A model generated the notes under the pieces. That model was given only the letters and a program-made list of their open reading frames with translations. It was not told the origin of the DNA and did no database searches. The translations under genes and the position numbers were made by a program. Positions 1 to 12,071 of a stretch of 64,000 bases of DNA are shown here, piece after piece. Source of the stretch: Metallyticus violacea. Taxonomy: Eukaryota; Arthropoda; Insecta; Mantodea; Metallyticidae. Each line of letters opens with the position of its first letter. Position 1 is the first letter of the stretch. The DNA is taken from NCBI GenBank assembly GCA_030762175.1, contig CM060841.1, positions 11,506,501-11,570,500 on the forward strand, given 5' to 3'.

Positions 1-2598
1 TCCTTTGTTGATGTTGAGTGCGTTTAATTTATTATTCAAAAGTATATTGAATCTCACCAACAAAATTGATTTCTGCAATCTTTGTTGGTTTATGTTTCGA
101 TTTGTAAATCATACGAAAAGATTAAACTGCGTAATTTTATCAAATATTTAGTCAAAATACAGGCTGTATAACCTCTCTATTTCAACGCATCATTTGCATA
201 TAATGACAAAAATAGTAAGTTTCTTTATAATAAATTACTTGTAAAATAATGAATAATTTTAAAACATAATTAATATTATAGATTAAAATGTATGATTATA
301 TTGAAAGATTAATTATTATTTTAACAGATGAAGAGTATGTCAATGAAAAAAGATGTATATACACAATCCAAGGAGAATCTTGCTTAACTGAAACTCAAAT
401 TTCATACATTTTATTTATTTATCTATAGTAAATAATTAAAATTTAATAAGACATATTATAATAAATTTACATATTTCTTGCAGGCAAATGTATAGCCTTC
501 AAAAATGACAAATTTTTTTCACAGTAGGTTATGTTTTATAATACTAAGTAATGATAATAAAAGTAATAAAAAAAGGTTAAAATAATATTTCACAAAGATC
601 TTTCCTCTTTCTTAATACTATAGTTGTGATTATCAGTAATTTAGTTATAATAAACATTGTGTTTTTTTTTAGAAAAATTAATACTTACCTAAGGAAGCTG
701 TACACCAACAATAAAGCGCCTATATTCATTAACCACACATTCACAAGTAATTTTTTTAAGACTTTTAAACCACCTTTCAAATAATTGGGAAAATCATTTT
801 TCCACAATAAAAAGATATATTTTATAGATATTTCCAGTACAAACAATGGTTAAAACAATCTTCACTTGCGTTACTAGCTATGTTTTTAACCTATACTAGA
901 GCCTATACTACTGCTTGCCGGATGCACCAAAATGGCGGACGAGAATATCTGTCCTTTTAGTGCTCTAACCGAACTTTACATTTTTTCCCCCTGCAATTTA
1001 ATTATGACGTACACTTTCCACTACAAAATGAGCAGAATTTAATAATTATGTTTAGAACAGTAGTGCAAAACACAGCTGAGTTAATACTAGTGCTTCTCAT
1101 ATTTGATCTATGTAATTAACACTAATTTCATTAATTTGTCTCGTGTTTTATTATTTGGATTGTTATACGCTTGATGTAAAACTTTCTTGTTCATTTATAT
1201 CTATTTAACCCCATTCTGCAATATATATGTTAAATCTTAGTACTTTAAGTTCTTAAACCAGGTTGCATTGTCTTTCAATTGTACCGCATATGCAATTAAC
1301 CTGATTAAATATAAATATGTTGCATATATGTTATTGTTGTTAAAGATATGTAGTTGCCGAATGAAAAATAATAGGGCAGCACAATCTGTCAGCTAATTTA
1401 GCAATTTAGAGCATCAAAGTCGTCTCTCAATCTGATGTTCTCTGAAGAGGAAGAACGGTCGTGCTATTTACACACATAACAAGGGCAAAGAAAAAGCGTC
1501 CATCATCCTCCCTCCCACGCCGAATGCGCATCTTTATCAGGCCACAAAAACTATGTTGACGCGAGATGTTTTGAGTGATTGGCAGCGAGGAATGTTTTAT
1601 GTTTTTCTTTCATGTTGTACTAGTTTTCTTCCTTCATGTAGTACCCTGAATTTAATAATGGGTCTGAAAAACAAATTATATTAGTCTTCCCGTTGCTCTT
1701 CTAAAGAGTGTGTAAAAATAGCGCACATAAAAATATACAAAATAAGCATAAGGGCGTTGTTCATATGTGTATTTTACCTAAGCAGTTTCATATAAGCAGC
1801 ATATTCAATACATTTTAGTAACCTCCCTTATCCTTTCTGACACCATTTTGTCTTCATGGTGAATTAAGAGTTTTCAAAACAGCGGGAGTATCATAGGATC
1901 GCACAATACGTGTTAATACCAAAGAAAGATTGACAAAAAATGCTTATTACTAACCACAAACTAGCAGTGTTCAGCCTATGCTCGAAGTTTTTATGCTTCT
2001 ATCCAAAATAGAGACAACTTACGAAATTAACAGATTCCAATTGTTAATCATAAACACTCGAGGAGTGCAGTGAACAATGTAAAGCATTTCTACTAAAATT
2101 TGATATTGTTATACTATTAGATTTTATAGTGTTTACAATAAAAGGACATTAATAATTATGCACTTAAAGAGGGACATTCTATTAACACCCTCTATCATTC
2201 CTGGTCTACATTTTCGTGTACTGTGGGCATTTCTTTTGCTACCAGCATCATTGACTTACAAGGCTTAGGCCCGTTCCGAATGTGAACCCTTTGGGTTTAG
2301 CTATATTTAGCACCAACAGGTGTCAAAAGGGTAAGTGATGGGGCCCATCTATTCAAGTGCAACAAAAATATTATCTTCAACAAACACTAAATAACAATTA
2401 TATTTAATATTATAGTCTATAAATATGAATAGCTTAAACCTAAAATTAATATAAAATGGATGTGCCTGGTTTATCTCTCCCCCCTTATTTTAACTCTTTT
2501 ACTGCTTCATGTCTTGATTTATCGTTAAAAAAAATTAACACAGATAAACACCCACAACATATTTTCAGAACGTTAAAAGTGATTTGCAAAATAAAACA

Positions 2599-2633
<35 letters not shown>

Positions 2634-2977
2634 GTACTTTGGAAACTAGTTAAATACAAAGGCAAATCTTTTGACTTTATTGCTTGAATTTGATAACATC
2701 CCACTAATTGACCTTTTCATCGTTTCATTAACATTGATTGACGTTCCATGACGGCAAATGTGCCGACAAAGAACTAGCCAATAGCAAAAGGAAATAAACA
2801 AAGAACATATGAAGAAATTCTATAGTATATCGATATGTGTCGAAAGAGAAAACAAAAGGAAGATAACATGAAAGTAATTGGTTTAAGAAATTATTAAACG
2901 TAGAACTGGCTTATTTTTGTGCCTTTTGTAGGTTGCTTCACATAGGAAATCAATGTAGTTCTACCAAAAATAGTGGT

Positions 2978-3036
<59 letters not shown>

Positions 3037-4080
3037 GGCATGTTCCTGCTTAGCAATAATCCATCCCTGATCTTTATGACTATTTTTTTTCATTGCAAAA
3101 ATTTTTACGTTTAATGCTGCTAAATCTATTGTTGCCTTTTTGATAATTATGACTATACCACAATTATTTAATATTAATAAATTCAACATTTCACACCAAT
3201 TTTACCTACAAGCTGCTTTCGAAAGATGATTATGCCTTAATATCAATTATATTTCTGCCCAGCACTCATATTTTTTCCCCCCTAAAGCAACAGGTAAAAC
3301 GAAATTCTGTTCAATAATTTTTTGTTAATGAGTTAAAGAATGCAACATTAACTTAAAAAATGTGTGAAGAAGTAATGCATCATGAAATACAATTACAGTT
3401 ACTGTATTTTATATACCCTAAACACACAAAATAAAACCCTTAAAATAAATAGCATATCTTAACCTTCGCTTAATTTTCCCATGTAGAAATGTATCTTTTA
3501 CTTTCACATTGGCCTCTTGTTTTCTCAGATATGAGCTCCCAACAACATGTATGAAAAGAAAAGTGGCAATTGTGTGTAATTTTACAAAATAGTATCAAAT
3601 GGAATCTGACGATTATCGAAAACCTCTTATTTAATTTTGAGGTGATCTGTAAATGTAAAATGCTTTTAAACTCACTGGTGACGTGAATTTTTAACTGAAC
3701 CTCCTTAAAATGTTTTATCTTCTCTATTAATGGTATATTTCATATTGACGCCATTATCTGCTATAGAAATTCGCAACGTGCACGTAAAACTGACGCATTT
3801 AGAATTCATGTCACGATATTTGGCTGCTAAACACGATTTGTAAGCAGAGGCATAGCAATAGGAACAATAATTAATATTTCACTGGTGTGTTTCGTCTCAC
3901 AAATTGCCGGGATTTTTCTGTTGCTTTTTTTCCTAAGCCTTGCTCTTTTCCATTTGAAATTAGCGAAACATGCATGCATTGTTGCGTATTTCATAGATAT
4001 CATTTTCTTTATAGATATGATGCCGAACTTATACATTATTGATTTATATTATTTAAATATTGGCACAGATGTCTAAAATT
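1..4080. other. AT-rich intergenic DNA, no gene recognised
   Basis: No convincing coding exon was found. A T-run of 29 lies at 2605-2633 and a TAA microsatellite at 2979-3036; the longest open frames here are by-products of these runs. At 929-940 the motif AAAATGGCGGAC resembles a YY1/Pho site and includes a 36-codon plus-strand frame (932-1042). That frame has no splice signals or family likeness, so I do not call it a gene. Confidence 0.5.
2979..3036. repeat. (TAA)n microsatellite
   Basis: About 19 uninterrupted TAA units. On the minus strand they encode a run of leucines in an otherwise meaningless open frame. Confidence 0.95.
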
Positions 4081-4084
4081 TTAT

Positions 4085-5680
4085 ATTATAAAAGAATTTT
4101 AAGTACGAAGGAGATGCACTGGAAAGAGAGAGTTGGTTTGGTTTGGGGAGGTAGGGAAACTATCAGAAGAAATTAGGGATGAATAGGGATGGGTGAAAGA
4201 AACGTCAGTGGATTATGGAAAGAATTGAGACAGAGGGTAGATATATACAGAAGCAAGAGATTTGGGCCAGCTTAGAGGATAAAATCTCTTTAGACTTATA
4301 TAAGGCAGTTAAAAGAAATTGGCGACGGGAGAAATATACAGATAATTGTGATAAATTCGGAACAATAGGTCTTGCGTGGATGCGTATAGGAGTATTAGTT
4401 CTGAAAGGGTTAAGAAAAAAATTTAAAGAAGGATGTATTATGTGTGAGGAAGTGAATAGTGTGTTTCGTTGTCTAATAGAATGTGAAATGGTAAAATTGC
4501 GGAGGAATGGTATCTGGGATGAACGAACTACAAGATATAGTAGCAATTAAACTATTGTCAGATAAGAGTAGAGACAATTAACAAGATTGGGAAATTCTTA
4601 GGAAAAGAGATAATTGGAAGAGAAGTGTAAGGAAGGAACTCTAGGAACACACAGTAGTGAAAATGGTATTTTGTTTTAGGGGTTCTTTACCATATACAGA
4701 GAGTGTCAAAAATGTACACACACTTCAAGCAAAGAAAAACTGTGTTAACATAACAAAACTGAATTCACACAAATAGAAAATGATGAGCACTAATCATCTT
4801 AGACTTTTACAGTTACAACAGTTGCTCAAAATGCCCACCATGGCGTCGATACACTTCTGAGTACGTTGAACTACTGATTGAGCAACGTTTGCGAAAGTGT
4901 CCTCAGCGATTGCAGCACATGCCGTTTCAATTTCTTCCCGAAGTGCTGCTAGTGTAGCTGATTTTCTACGGTATGCAACATTCTTAAGAGTTCCCCATAG
5001 ATAGAAGTCCAACGGATTAGATCCGGAGAACGCGGTGGAAACTCAACCGGACCTCTTCGTCCTATCCATTGCCTTGGAAGATTGTCATCAAGTTGGTAAT
5101 GTGGTGGTCCATCCTGTTGGAAGTAAAATTCCTCATTTCTATAGAATGTATGAATGGCTGGCAAGACGGAATTGTTACTCGCGTTGGCAGTTCTGTTCTG
5201 TACACACGTCTCCATTGCCATTGAACTTCAACAACTTTCTCGGTTTTCCAATACCACTTCAAAATTGCTCTCCGCTGTTCAAACGATAATCTTGGGTCCA
5301 TTTTGTTGTAGCAACGCTAGCATAACGTAATGACAGTCACATCTGTTTACAGAACATCGTAAGATAATCTTGGCTTCATTTGTTCATTGTTGATTTACCT
5401 GTAACGTAGCAAAGCTATCATAATGTATGTGAGTCGTATCTGTTTACAGAACATCATACTACACATTACTGTTGTTTTTCGGTCCAACGTTGAAATATAT
5501 TAAATAGATATCTATTGTGAAAGTGTGTGTACATTTTTTGGTACCCTCGGTATATAACCTGGTGGTTAAGTTATGGGAGAACCTTAGTAATGTATTGCTA
5601 AGTTCTTAGATATTTTGTTTGTTTATATAAATGTAATTATAATGTTGTTTGCCGAAATAAACATTCATTCATTATCCAAA
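4085..5680 (+). mobile_element. LINE 3' fragment (LINE-1), split by a mariner relic
   Basis: The plus-strand frame at 4215-4550 reads as the C-terminal part of a non-LTR retrotransposon ORF2, with a cysteine cluster (CIMC, then RCLIEC) after the motif WRREKYTDNCDKFG. The same segment recurs at about 48,310-48,500 (WREKYIEQCDKAG, then CLICG), so both copies belong to one family. The 3' untranslated part resumes after the mariner insertion and ends near 5675 in an AAATAAACATTCATTC-type tail, comparable with the AAATAAATTCGAATTC end of the 48.8-kb copy. The copy is strongly 5' truncated and its left edge is uncertain; no target duplication was found. Confidence 0.7.
4697..5550 (-). mobile_element. 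Deleted Tc1/mariner-superfamily transposon
   Basis: Terminal inverted repeats of about 30 bp (core AATGTACACACACTT) lie at both ends, each flanked by TA, the usual target of this superfamily. Minus-strand coding remains are in three pieces. The transposase N-terminus (about 5301-5205) includes MDPRLSFEQRRAILKWYWKT. A C-terminal catalytic part (about 5185-5030) includes EFYFQQDG and RGPVEFPPRSPDL. The tail (5012-4794) is DFYLWGTLKNVAYRRK onward. Most of the middle of the transposase is missing and frames shift between pieces, so this is a non-autonomous internal-deletion copy. Two imperfect direct repeats about 98 bp apart (starting at 5308 and 5406) lie between the start codon and the right terminus. 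It is inserted in the 3' part of LINE-1. Confidence 0.85.
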
Positions 5681-6830
5681 AAAAATCAAATATTGAATGG
5701 ATTTTTTATCTTTAAAGTGACAGTTTATTTTCAAATATAAAGCTGAAATCAAAACATTGTGAAAAATATAATTGTAATTCAACTAACGTTTTTAACTTCC
5801 TGAAGGCGGAAAGTTCGGAAACTAGAACCTACATTCTCCATGCTTCAGAGGAACAAAATGTCGATAGCGGAAGGAATTTATTTTGAGGGAGGTGCTGCCA
5901 TCGTGTGAAATGCATTTGTCAGCAACCTCCCCATTATGTGAGAGGGTTGCTTGTTCGTAGGAACTAGTTGCTGTAGTCGTAAGGACGTGACATCTTTGTT
6001 ACAGAATTGAAAAGTGTGCGGAGTTGAAAACTCCGGAGACCTATTAATAAAAGTATTTATTGTTCTTTTAATATTAATTGTATGATTGTAATTCTGAAGT
6101 ATTCCTTGATGTATTTTTTTTTTTTTTTTTTTTAATTCCGAGTTTGCTAAGGTGCTTTACCAATCATTGAGCGTATCTCAATTTGGAAAACTTTTATTTC
6201 CTACTCGTAATTTGGAAAAGCTCAAATTAGAAGCCATGTTCGTTTTATTGTTAACACACATAATCTCGTGTGAATTTAAATTGAAAAGATATAATAATGG
6301 GACAATATACTCTTATAGAAAAATAATCACCTTAATCCTGAAATCGGCGGAAAGAATGCTGTAAAATGCTCTTTGTAGTATTTATTACTCTTAAACAAAC
6401 ATGTACTAATAAATATCTGATATTCAAACTTTTTCAAAGTTGCAAAGAAAATTAATAATATATCGGGATCAAGTCCATGTAAATATAATATCACACTACT
6501 TGACAAAATAATTTTTATTTTAGAATATAAGTGTGTAGACTACTAGAATTTTTTAATGAAATACAGCTTGTCTTCATTAGATAGGAATTTTAACATGAGT
6601 TTTTATTTATAGATACCTGCTAGAAAAGAAACGCCGAGCATACACAGCAACTATTGAGACTGCGAAGAGCAAAAAAATTATAACATTCAAAATATCTGGA
6701 ATATTTAGTGTTCCTTAGCTTACCTGAAGAGGTATGTTAAGGAAGACAGAAGAATTGAGGAGTTTATGAAGACGAAAATAGGGAGAAAATCTATTGTTAA
6801 CGATGCAATGGGGGACGAACTGGTGATGGA
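5681..6830. other. Unassigned AT-rich DNA
   Basis: No gene seen. A T-run of about 19 lies at 6114-6132. A slightly GC-richer patch at 5810-6030 has no recognisable reading frame. Confidence 0.4.
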
Positions 6831-6839
6831 GAAACGTTT

Positions 6840-7250
6840 CTTCGATTAATCAAGAAGAGAATTCTGTATTCTGGACGATCAAATGGCAAAAATGGCGTGC
6901 CAGCTCCATTTGCGGAGGGGAAGGGACGAGCGAGAAAGAAGTGGCTGAGAAATTTCCTGCTAGAAACCCACAAATTGCTATAAGGACTTCCCAAGGAGTG
7001 AAAGAATTTACTCATGATGCAGTTAATAAATTCATTTTCGAGCTTGCTATGGACACATCAAATGCAATCCGTTGAGACTGTTCAACCAATGAAACAGACG
7101 TAAGAAAACGCAACAGAAACATGCGAACTTTGTGGGCTTAAAAGGAAGAAAACAAATAATTTCCTTCCAAGCGACTGTAAGGAATGTAATAATCGCCTTT
7201 GTGGCTTGCATGAGTTCATCCTATCATTGCTAAATTTCCCTAGGAAAAAA
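6840..7250 (+). mobile_element. DNA transposase relic, pogo/Tigger- or piggyBac-like
   Basis: Two frame-shifted pieces look like transposase remains. About 6885-6960 reads NGKNGVPAPFAEGKGRARKK followed by WLRNFLL. About 6958-7070 reads ARNPQIAIRTSQGVKEF and onward. Together they resemble the CENP-B/pogo-type DNA-binding region (W..FL.RNP.I..RTPE). At about 7115-7215 another frame gives ETCELCGLKRKKT with a following CKEC..RLCGLH, a C/H cluster like those ending piggyBac-type transposases. Stops and frameshifts are frequent. Whether both pieces come from one element is uncertain. Confidence 0.4.
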
Positions 7251-7259
7251 CATGAACAT

Positions 7260-8190
7260 GGAGCTTATTTATGGATGGTGAATCTCTTGGTTCCATCTAT
7301 GCCCGCCACCCTTCTGACATTGACATAGATCGAGTTTTACGACTATGATGACTACGAAGACACTGTGGGGTATTTTCGAAAGATCACCATGGTGAGAATT
7401 AAGAGTCGCTGCATTAAACACATGAAGTGGAGGCATACTGCAGATAACAATAAGTATGTGCTTCCAGAAGTACAACATTTCTTTGTATAGATCTCCATAT
7501 GTTAGGAATCTAGAATTTTATAACATAAAAGGATAGTGTTTTTTGTTTGGGCTTATTTTGATAAATTGATGCATCAGAAATGAATCTATATTAATGCAAT
7601 TTAGCATGTGTATAATAGTCCCAAGTCATTTCTATTTATTTTATATTTGTATATAGCATTTAGACCTCTACAAATTGGGCCCCTTTCTCCTATCGGATCA
7701 TTAATCTATTTAGAATCTCTGAGAAAAGCTTGTACATCCCCTCCCTGGAGAGTATCTAATCTTCTGCACTAAGGGAGGTGATGTAATTTTTAATCTGGGA
7801 TAATAGTTATGCTATATTAATATAATTGTTCCGCTTTTAGCCGTCTTTCAAAACAATATTTATAGCCGTAGAAAATATATAAACTGTGTTTTATAAGGAA
7901 TAAGGTTATGTTCCGAAATAAATAATAATTAATGACTGAGAAAGATAGCTGTGATATAGCCGTAAAGTGGTATAATGTGTAAACGGATTTCTAGAATACA
8001 AGAATTATTTAGACTAGAGTAAATTAGCAAAGAAACTCTAAACGTACCAGTCAATACATAAACAGCACATTTATATTTACAGGAAATGTTATGTGTAGAT
8101 TCATGAATAGCTAAGAATAAACAACGCAATAAAGTCATGTTCTAAAACAAAAGAAATTCCAAAGTGTATTGTGTGCAACCAAGGACATGT
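7260..8190. other. Unassigned AT-rich DNA downstream of the secreted-protein exon
   Basis: If the minus-strand gene starting at 8301 is real, this stretch would be its first intron. I found no second exon that I could support here or further left. Confidence 0.4.
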
Positions 8191-8196
8191 ACTTAC

Positions 8197-8301
8197 CGCT
8201 GCATCTGGAGGGGGCTTCTCCGCCGGCGGTGCTGGGACGGGAGCAGCCCTCACGCTGACAAGTAGCAGAAGTGTTAATAATGCTAGTGCACCATACATCA
8301 T
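8197..8301 (-). CDS. First coding exon of a predicted secreted protein (partial)
   Basis: From an ATG at 8301 the minus strand encodes 35 residues. They begin MMYGALALLTLLLLVSVRAA, a textbook signal peptide with a short polar start, a hydrophobic core and a small-residue cleavage region at about residues 19-20. A proline-rich segment (PVPAPPAEKPPPDAA) follows. The frame ends exactly at a strong splice donor, GCG then GTAAGT, in phase 0. The exon is clearly GC-richer than its surroundings, as expected of a constrained 5' exon. Later exons would lie at lower coordinates; none could be identified. Length and style would suit a peptide-hormone precursor or another small secreted protein. I do not recognise the family, and that suggestion is inference. 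Confidence 0.6.
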
Positions 8302-8650
8302 CTACTTTAATTATATTGTGATTGACGTTAAGAGAGTCCTGCCCTTCAATTTATCCGGCTACCGAGCACAGTGCTTTCTTTCTCTGAATTCACTATCCTT
8401 CAAAAGTTTTGTTTAGCACTAAACTTTACCAGAAGCAGTTTACTCTACCTAGTTCTTTAAATTTTAAGTCGAAATTTGGTAGTCTATAACTCTAAAGTAA
8501 AACAACTTTTTCTGTAAAAAAAAGTAATTCTTCTCTTCACACCCGCAGATTATGCTCTTGTTTTTAAGCAGAAGATTCAAAATTCGGATAAAATAAGCCA
8601 GTCGTCTTTTAAGAAGTTGTTGCGGGAAGCAGTGTTGAGACTGTCGGATA

Positions 8651-8686
8651 AAAACTGTTTCAAACGCGCGCGTTGTGCTGTTTATA
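8651..8686 (-). promoter_or_regulatory. Candidate core promoter of the secreted-protein gene
   Basis: Minus-strand TATAAA occupies 8686-8681. About 29 bases downstream is ACAGT (A at about 8657), matching an arthropod initiator. A start there gives a 5' leader of about 355 nt before the ATG at 8301. A CGCGCGCG palindrome lies between the two elements. Spacing and position fit well, but no transcript evidence is available. Confidence 0.4.
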
Positions 8687-8719
8687 TGGCAACAGCTGGT
8701 CCGGTGCCGTTACTCACTA

Positions 8720-11700
8720 TGAATCATGCTGCAAGTGAAGGCATTATCATCATCCTATAATTTGCTAAACGGAAGGGAGGGAGAAACAAAGCCTTGGGCA
8801 ATAGAATATTCGCTGTTACCTGGGGCGCGAACCAGCAGCAGCATGTAAGCACGAAATCCAAGATCAAGGTTGTTAGTTACAAATAAGTAACAAAATTAAA
8901 TAAACTGACAACACTAAGGAATTAAAACAGTATCAGAATCATCATAGGCATTATGTGAACGTTTGTTCGTATATGTTTGAACCAGTCTATTTATTTAAAA
9001 ATAGTGCACTTTGTCAATTATATCCTAGTTGTATTTATACCAAATGTATAATAATATAGATTCTTTAAAGGTATTTCTTAACTCTATAGCAGAATTTCCC
9101 AAGCTTTTTTCATTATGTATCACTTCCAGTATTCTCAAGCAACACCAATGCCCAAAATTCCGAAGACTTTCATGCGAAAATAATATGTGAAAAGTAATAT
9201 GAAAATCAGGTATTTTCAAGCATTATCTTTCGTACCCCATCATCCTGGAAGATATAATTTGAAACTCCTTAAAACAACTTTTAAGTTCGTCCTATTGAGG
9301 TAAATATGTGTGCTTCTGGTTCAAGGTTAACTGTTTACTATAAATTATATTAAAATAGCATGATTTACAATGTACTCTTTACATTATTAATTTTTTAACA
9401 ATTTTAAATTACTTTTAAGAATGATGGCAGTAATGACATAACTCCTGTAAACTCCATGTTTTGTTAATGTCTGCACCAAGCGCTGTTTAGAGATGCTGGA
9501 GAAATTGCATTTTCCATTTTAAATCTTGTGGCAGAGGGTGGGGGAGGGGGAAGTAAAACTTATACAAGCACTTTGGTATGACCAGATGTAAAATGCAAAT
9601 GTGATGCATCTTTTCTAGATATATTCTCCAGATATTTTTATTCTTCTTTCCTGTTGATACTCCGGATTGTAGGTGTTATTTTCTTAAGTTCTCAAATTTG
9701 TAATTACCCTGCTTGTTTCGCTGTTATTATTGCTGTTTGGAATAAATGCATTCTTTGCTTTGCATTCACGGTTAAGTATCGGCTAAAGAAAACATGGCTT
9801 CCAGATTAAGTGAGCCATGGTCTAGAAAGAAAACATCATAACAATTAGGTCTCCAGTAGATAAGGAGATAAGGTTGCCGTGAAACCATGACTTGTGCTTT
9901 GATACAGTCAAAAATTTACCTTAAATAAACTAATTTTTGAAGATCGCAGAGTGCTATTACTTCTTTATTACATATGCTTCAAAATTCAGTTCATTGAGGA
10001 ACAACAATGCAGAGTTCAGAAAACAGTTGCAAGATTCTAATACCATAATAATGATGGTTGGAAGCTGCCGAAGTGTCCTGACACCAACACAAATAAATTT
10101 GGTATCTAATATACAAATATCTTTTATAAATAAAACACGTTAATGCCCCTAGAGGTTAATGTAATAACCTTAAAATATTAAAAATAGCCTTAAATTGTAA
10201 AATTAAATGTAAAATATTGGTCTTGAAATAAGTACATCAAAGGTTCAACAAAGGTATGCATATTAATATCTCTATGTCTCTCTGATTATAATTCATACGT
10301 TTTCCTGCAATATATTGGTAGAATTCCATGAAAGTGTATATTGCATTTAGTCAGTGAAGCTCAAATAGGACGAAGGGATGACATAGCTGTATCGCGTAGC
10401 ACTGAAAACAAGTATTGAAGAGTACAGTGTGCTTTATGTGTACACTGGAGCACTACCTAAAAGCTTGTCATTCGGAACAGGGCAATTAAATGTACTGCAG
10501 AAACTTAAACAAACCTAACCACACATCCATCTCAACATATACTAATAGACATTTTATCCTTCTTCCTCTCGTTCCTCTTGATAAGTTGCTTGTTTTGCCA
10601 GGATATCATCTCACTCGATTAGAATATGTTGTTTGTTTTGTACGTTTTATAAACGCAAATCCTAAATTTTTAATTATTTTTTTTCTCATTATTTCTTTCG
10701 AACCTTTGAACTTATTCTCATTGCTGCAAAAGGAAGGCTAGTTTTCTAATGTTGGAATGTTTTATTTATTCTTTCGTACTAATTATATGCAAGTACCTTC
10801 TCATAACAAATCTATTCATATTCAGTTCTATTATCTTTAGAGCTGGTCTAGAATTTAATTTGGTGTTGTAACTTCGTCTCTTTTCTTCTGCTTGCTTACG
10901 TCATTGCGAATTCCAGCGATTATGTTATTGTTGAATTGTATTATTGCTAGATCACGTTCTGTAACCTTTCTTAAAAATATAGCTGTTGCACTTTTTTTTA
11001 CTCGTCTTCAAAAAACTTAATTAATTCGTAAATTACTTCCTAACTTGGTTATACAGCACTTGTCTTTTATTCCGCAACATGGTGACTGAACCAAGAACTG
11101 ACACGCAATAGGTGACAGACGGGACGTTTGTGTTTGACAACTGAGAGGAGGACATGTGCCTTAGTTCCCAATAATGCCGGTCCTATTCCGACATATGGAC
11201 TGTAAGATACTAAACATCGTTACCATACTGCCATTTTCCATGCCTGAGTTCAAATAACTGCTGTATTTCTAAGTGTATCCCAGCGATAGGTTAGCTTTAA
11301 AATTTTATTGTTGGAATTCTTTCGAAACCATCGTTCCCCATTCATTGGTGTTTTCCCTTATAATTAGCATAGCTTATGTTCTTATTCAATAGTGTTAATA
11401 AACATAACACCTTAGTATTTTCATTTATTTTATGAAGCAGATTCATCTAACTAATCATGTACTGGTTCTTGCATTCAGTTTTACAAAATATAGTCACTAA
11501 GTCGATAAAGTACTGAAAGTCCCGTTTAAACAGAACAAGGAAAAAAGTATAATTATTTTATTAATAATTACAGGGGCCCCATGTCTCATTACAAGACAGT
11601 TCCAGAAAGTGTTGGCAAAGCATACCGCTAATGAATCTATTACGAAGAATTTGCAGTGCATACGCATCTAACTATCGGAGGCGCTGAAGACACAATTATT
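8720..11700. other. Unassigned intergenic DNA
   Basis: AT-rich, without recognisable exons, transposon proteins or long repeats. Open frames such as 10490-10741 have no family likeness and no splice context. Confidence 0.4.
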
Positions 11701-11719
11701 GTCATTATTTCACTCATGT

Positions 11720-11900
11720 GACGCCATCTTAAAATCGACCAATGAAACAAAACAAAAATTTGAATTTCGACCAATCACAGCCGGATTACGGAGTAAAATT
11801 ATCGGGGAAAAAGTATCATATCAATGCATTTGTCTTGTGATCAGTGTAGTCAACTCTGTACCTCCACTATATAATTCCTGAACACGCATCACTGACCATT
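11720..11900 (+). promoter_or_regulatory. Candidate promoter with CCAAT, YY1-like and TATA motifs
   Basis: In order on the plus strand: GCCATCTT at about 11723-11730 (YY1/Pho-like), GACCAATGAAAC with CCAAT at 11739-11743, GACCAATCACAG with CCAAT at 11771-11775, and TATATAA at 11868-11874. CCATTTT, fitting an initiator with its A at 11898, lies 30 bases after the TATA. The ATG of the candidate exon at 11970 follows. The layout is promoter-like and the repeated GACCAAT is notable, but the motifs are short. Confidence 0.35.
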
Positions 11901-11969
11901 TTTTGCTAGAGGCGGTGGGGAGCTATTGATAGCAACAAAAGTATGGACAATCGACAATCATAACGCAAA

Positions 11970-12071
11970 ATGGAAGGGTTCATCAAAGCGTTTTGGCGAT
12001 GGTCAAATGTGCAAATTGGTTTCATCATTAGGAATTCCAAACCACAGAATACAAAGAAAAATACAGGCACT
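11970..12071 (+). CDS. Candidate first coding exon of an unknown gene (partial)
   Basis: The ATG at 11970 has a favourable context (CAAAATGG) and opens 34 codons (MEGFIKAFWRWSNVQIGF onward, basic towards the end). They run to a donor, GGCACT then GTATGT, in phase 0. The start is about 72 bases below the predicted initiator. One short upstream frame starts at ATG 11943. I do not recognise the peptide and found no second exon. The phase would also allow splicing to the CFAP251 exon at 30141, but nothing else supports that. Chance is a real alternative. Confidence 0.3.

Noticed and set aside
2977..3189. Minus-strand open frame with a leucine run
   Set aside because: The run is the TAA microsatellite; the remainder has no protein character.
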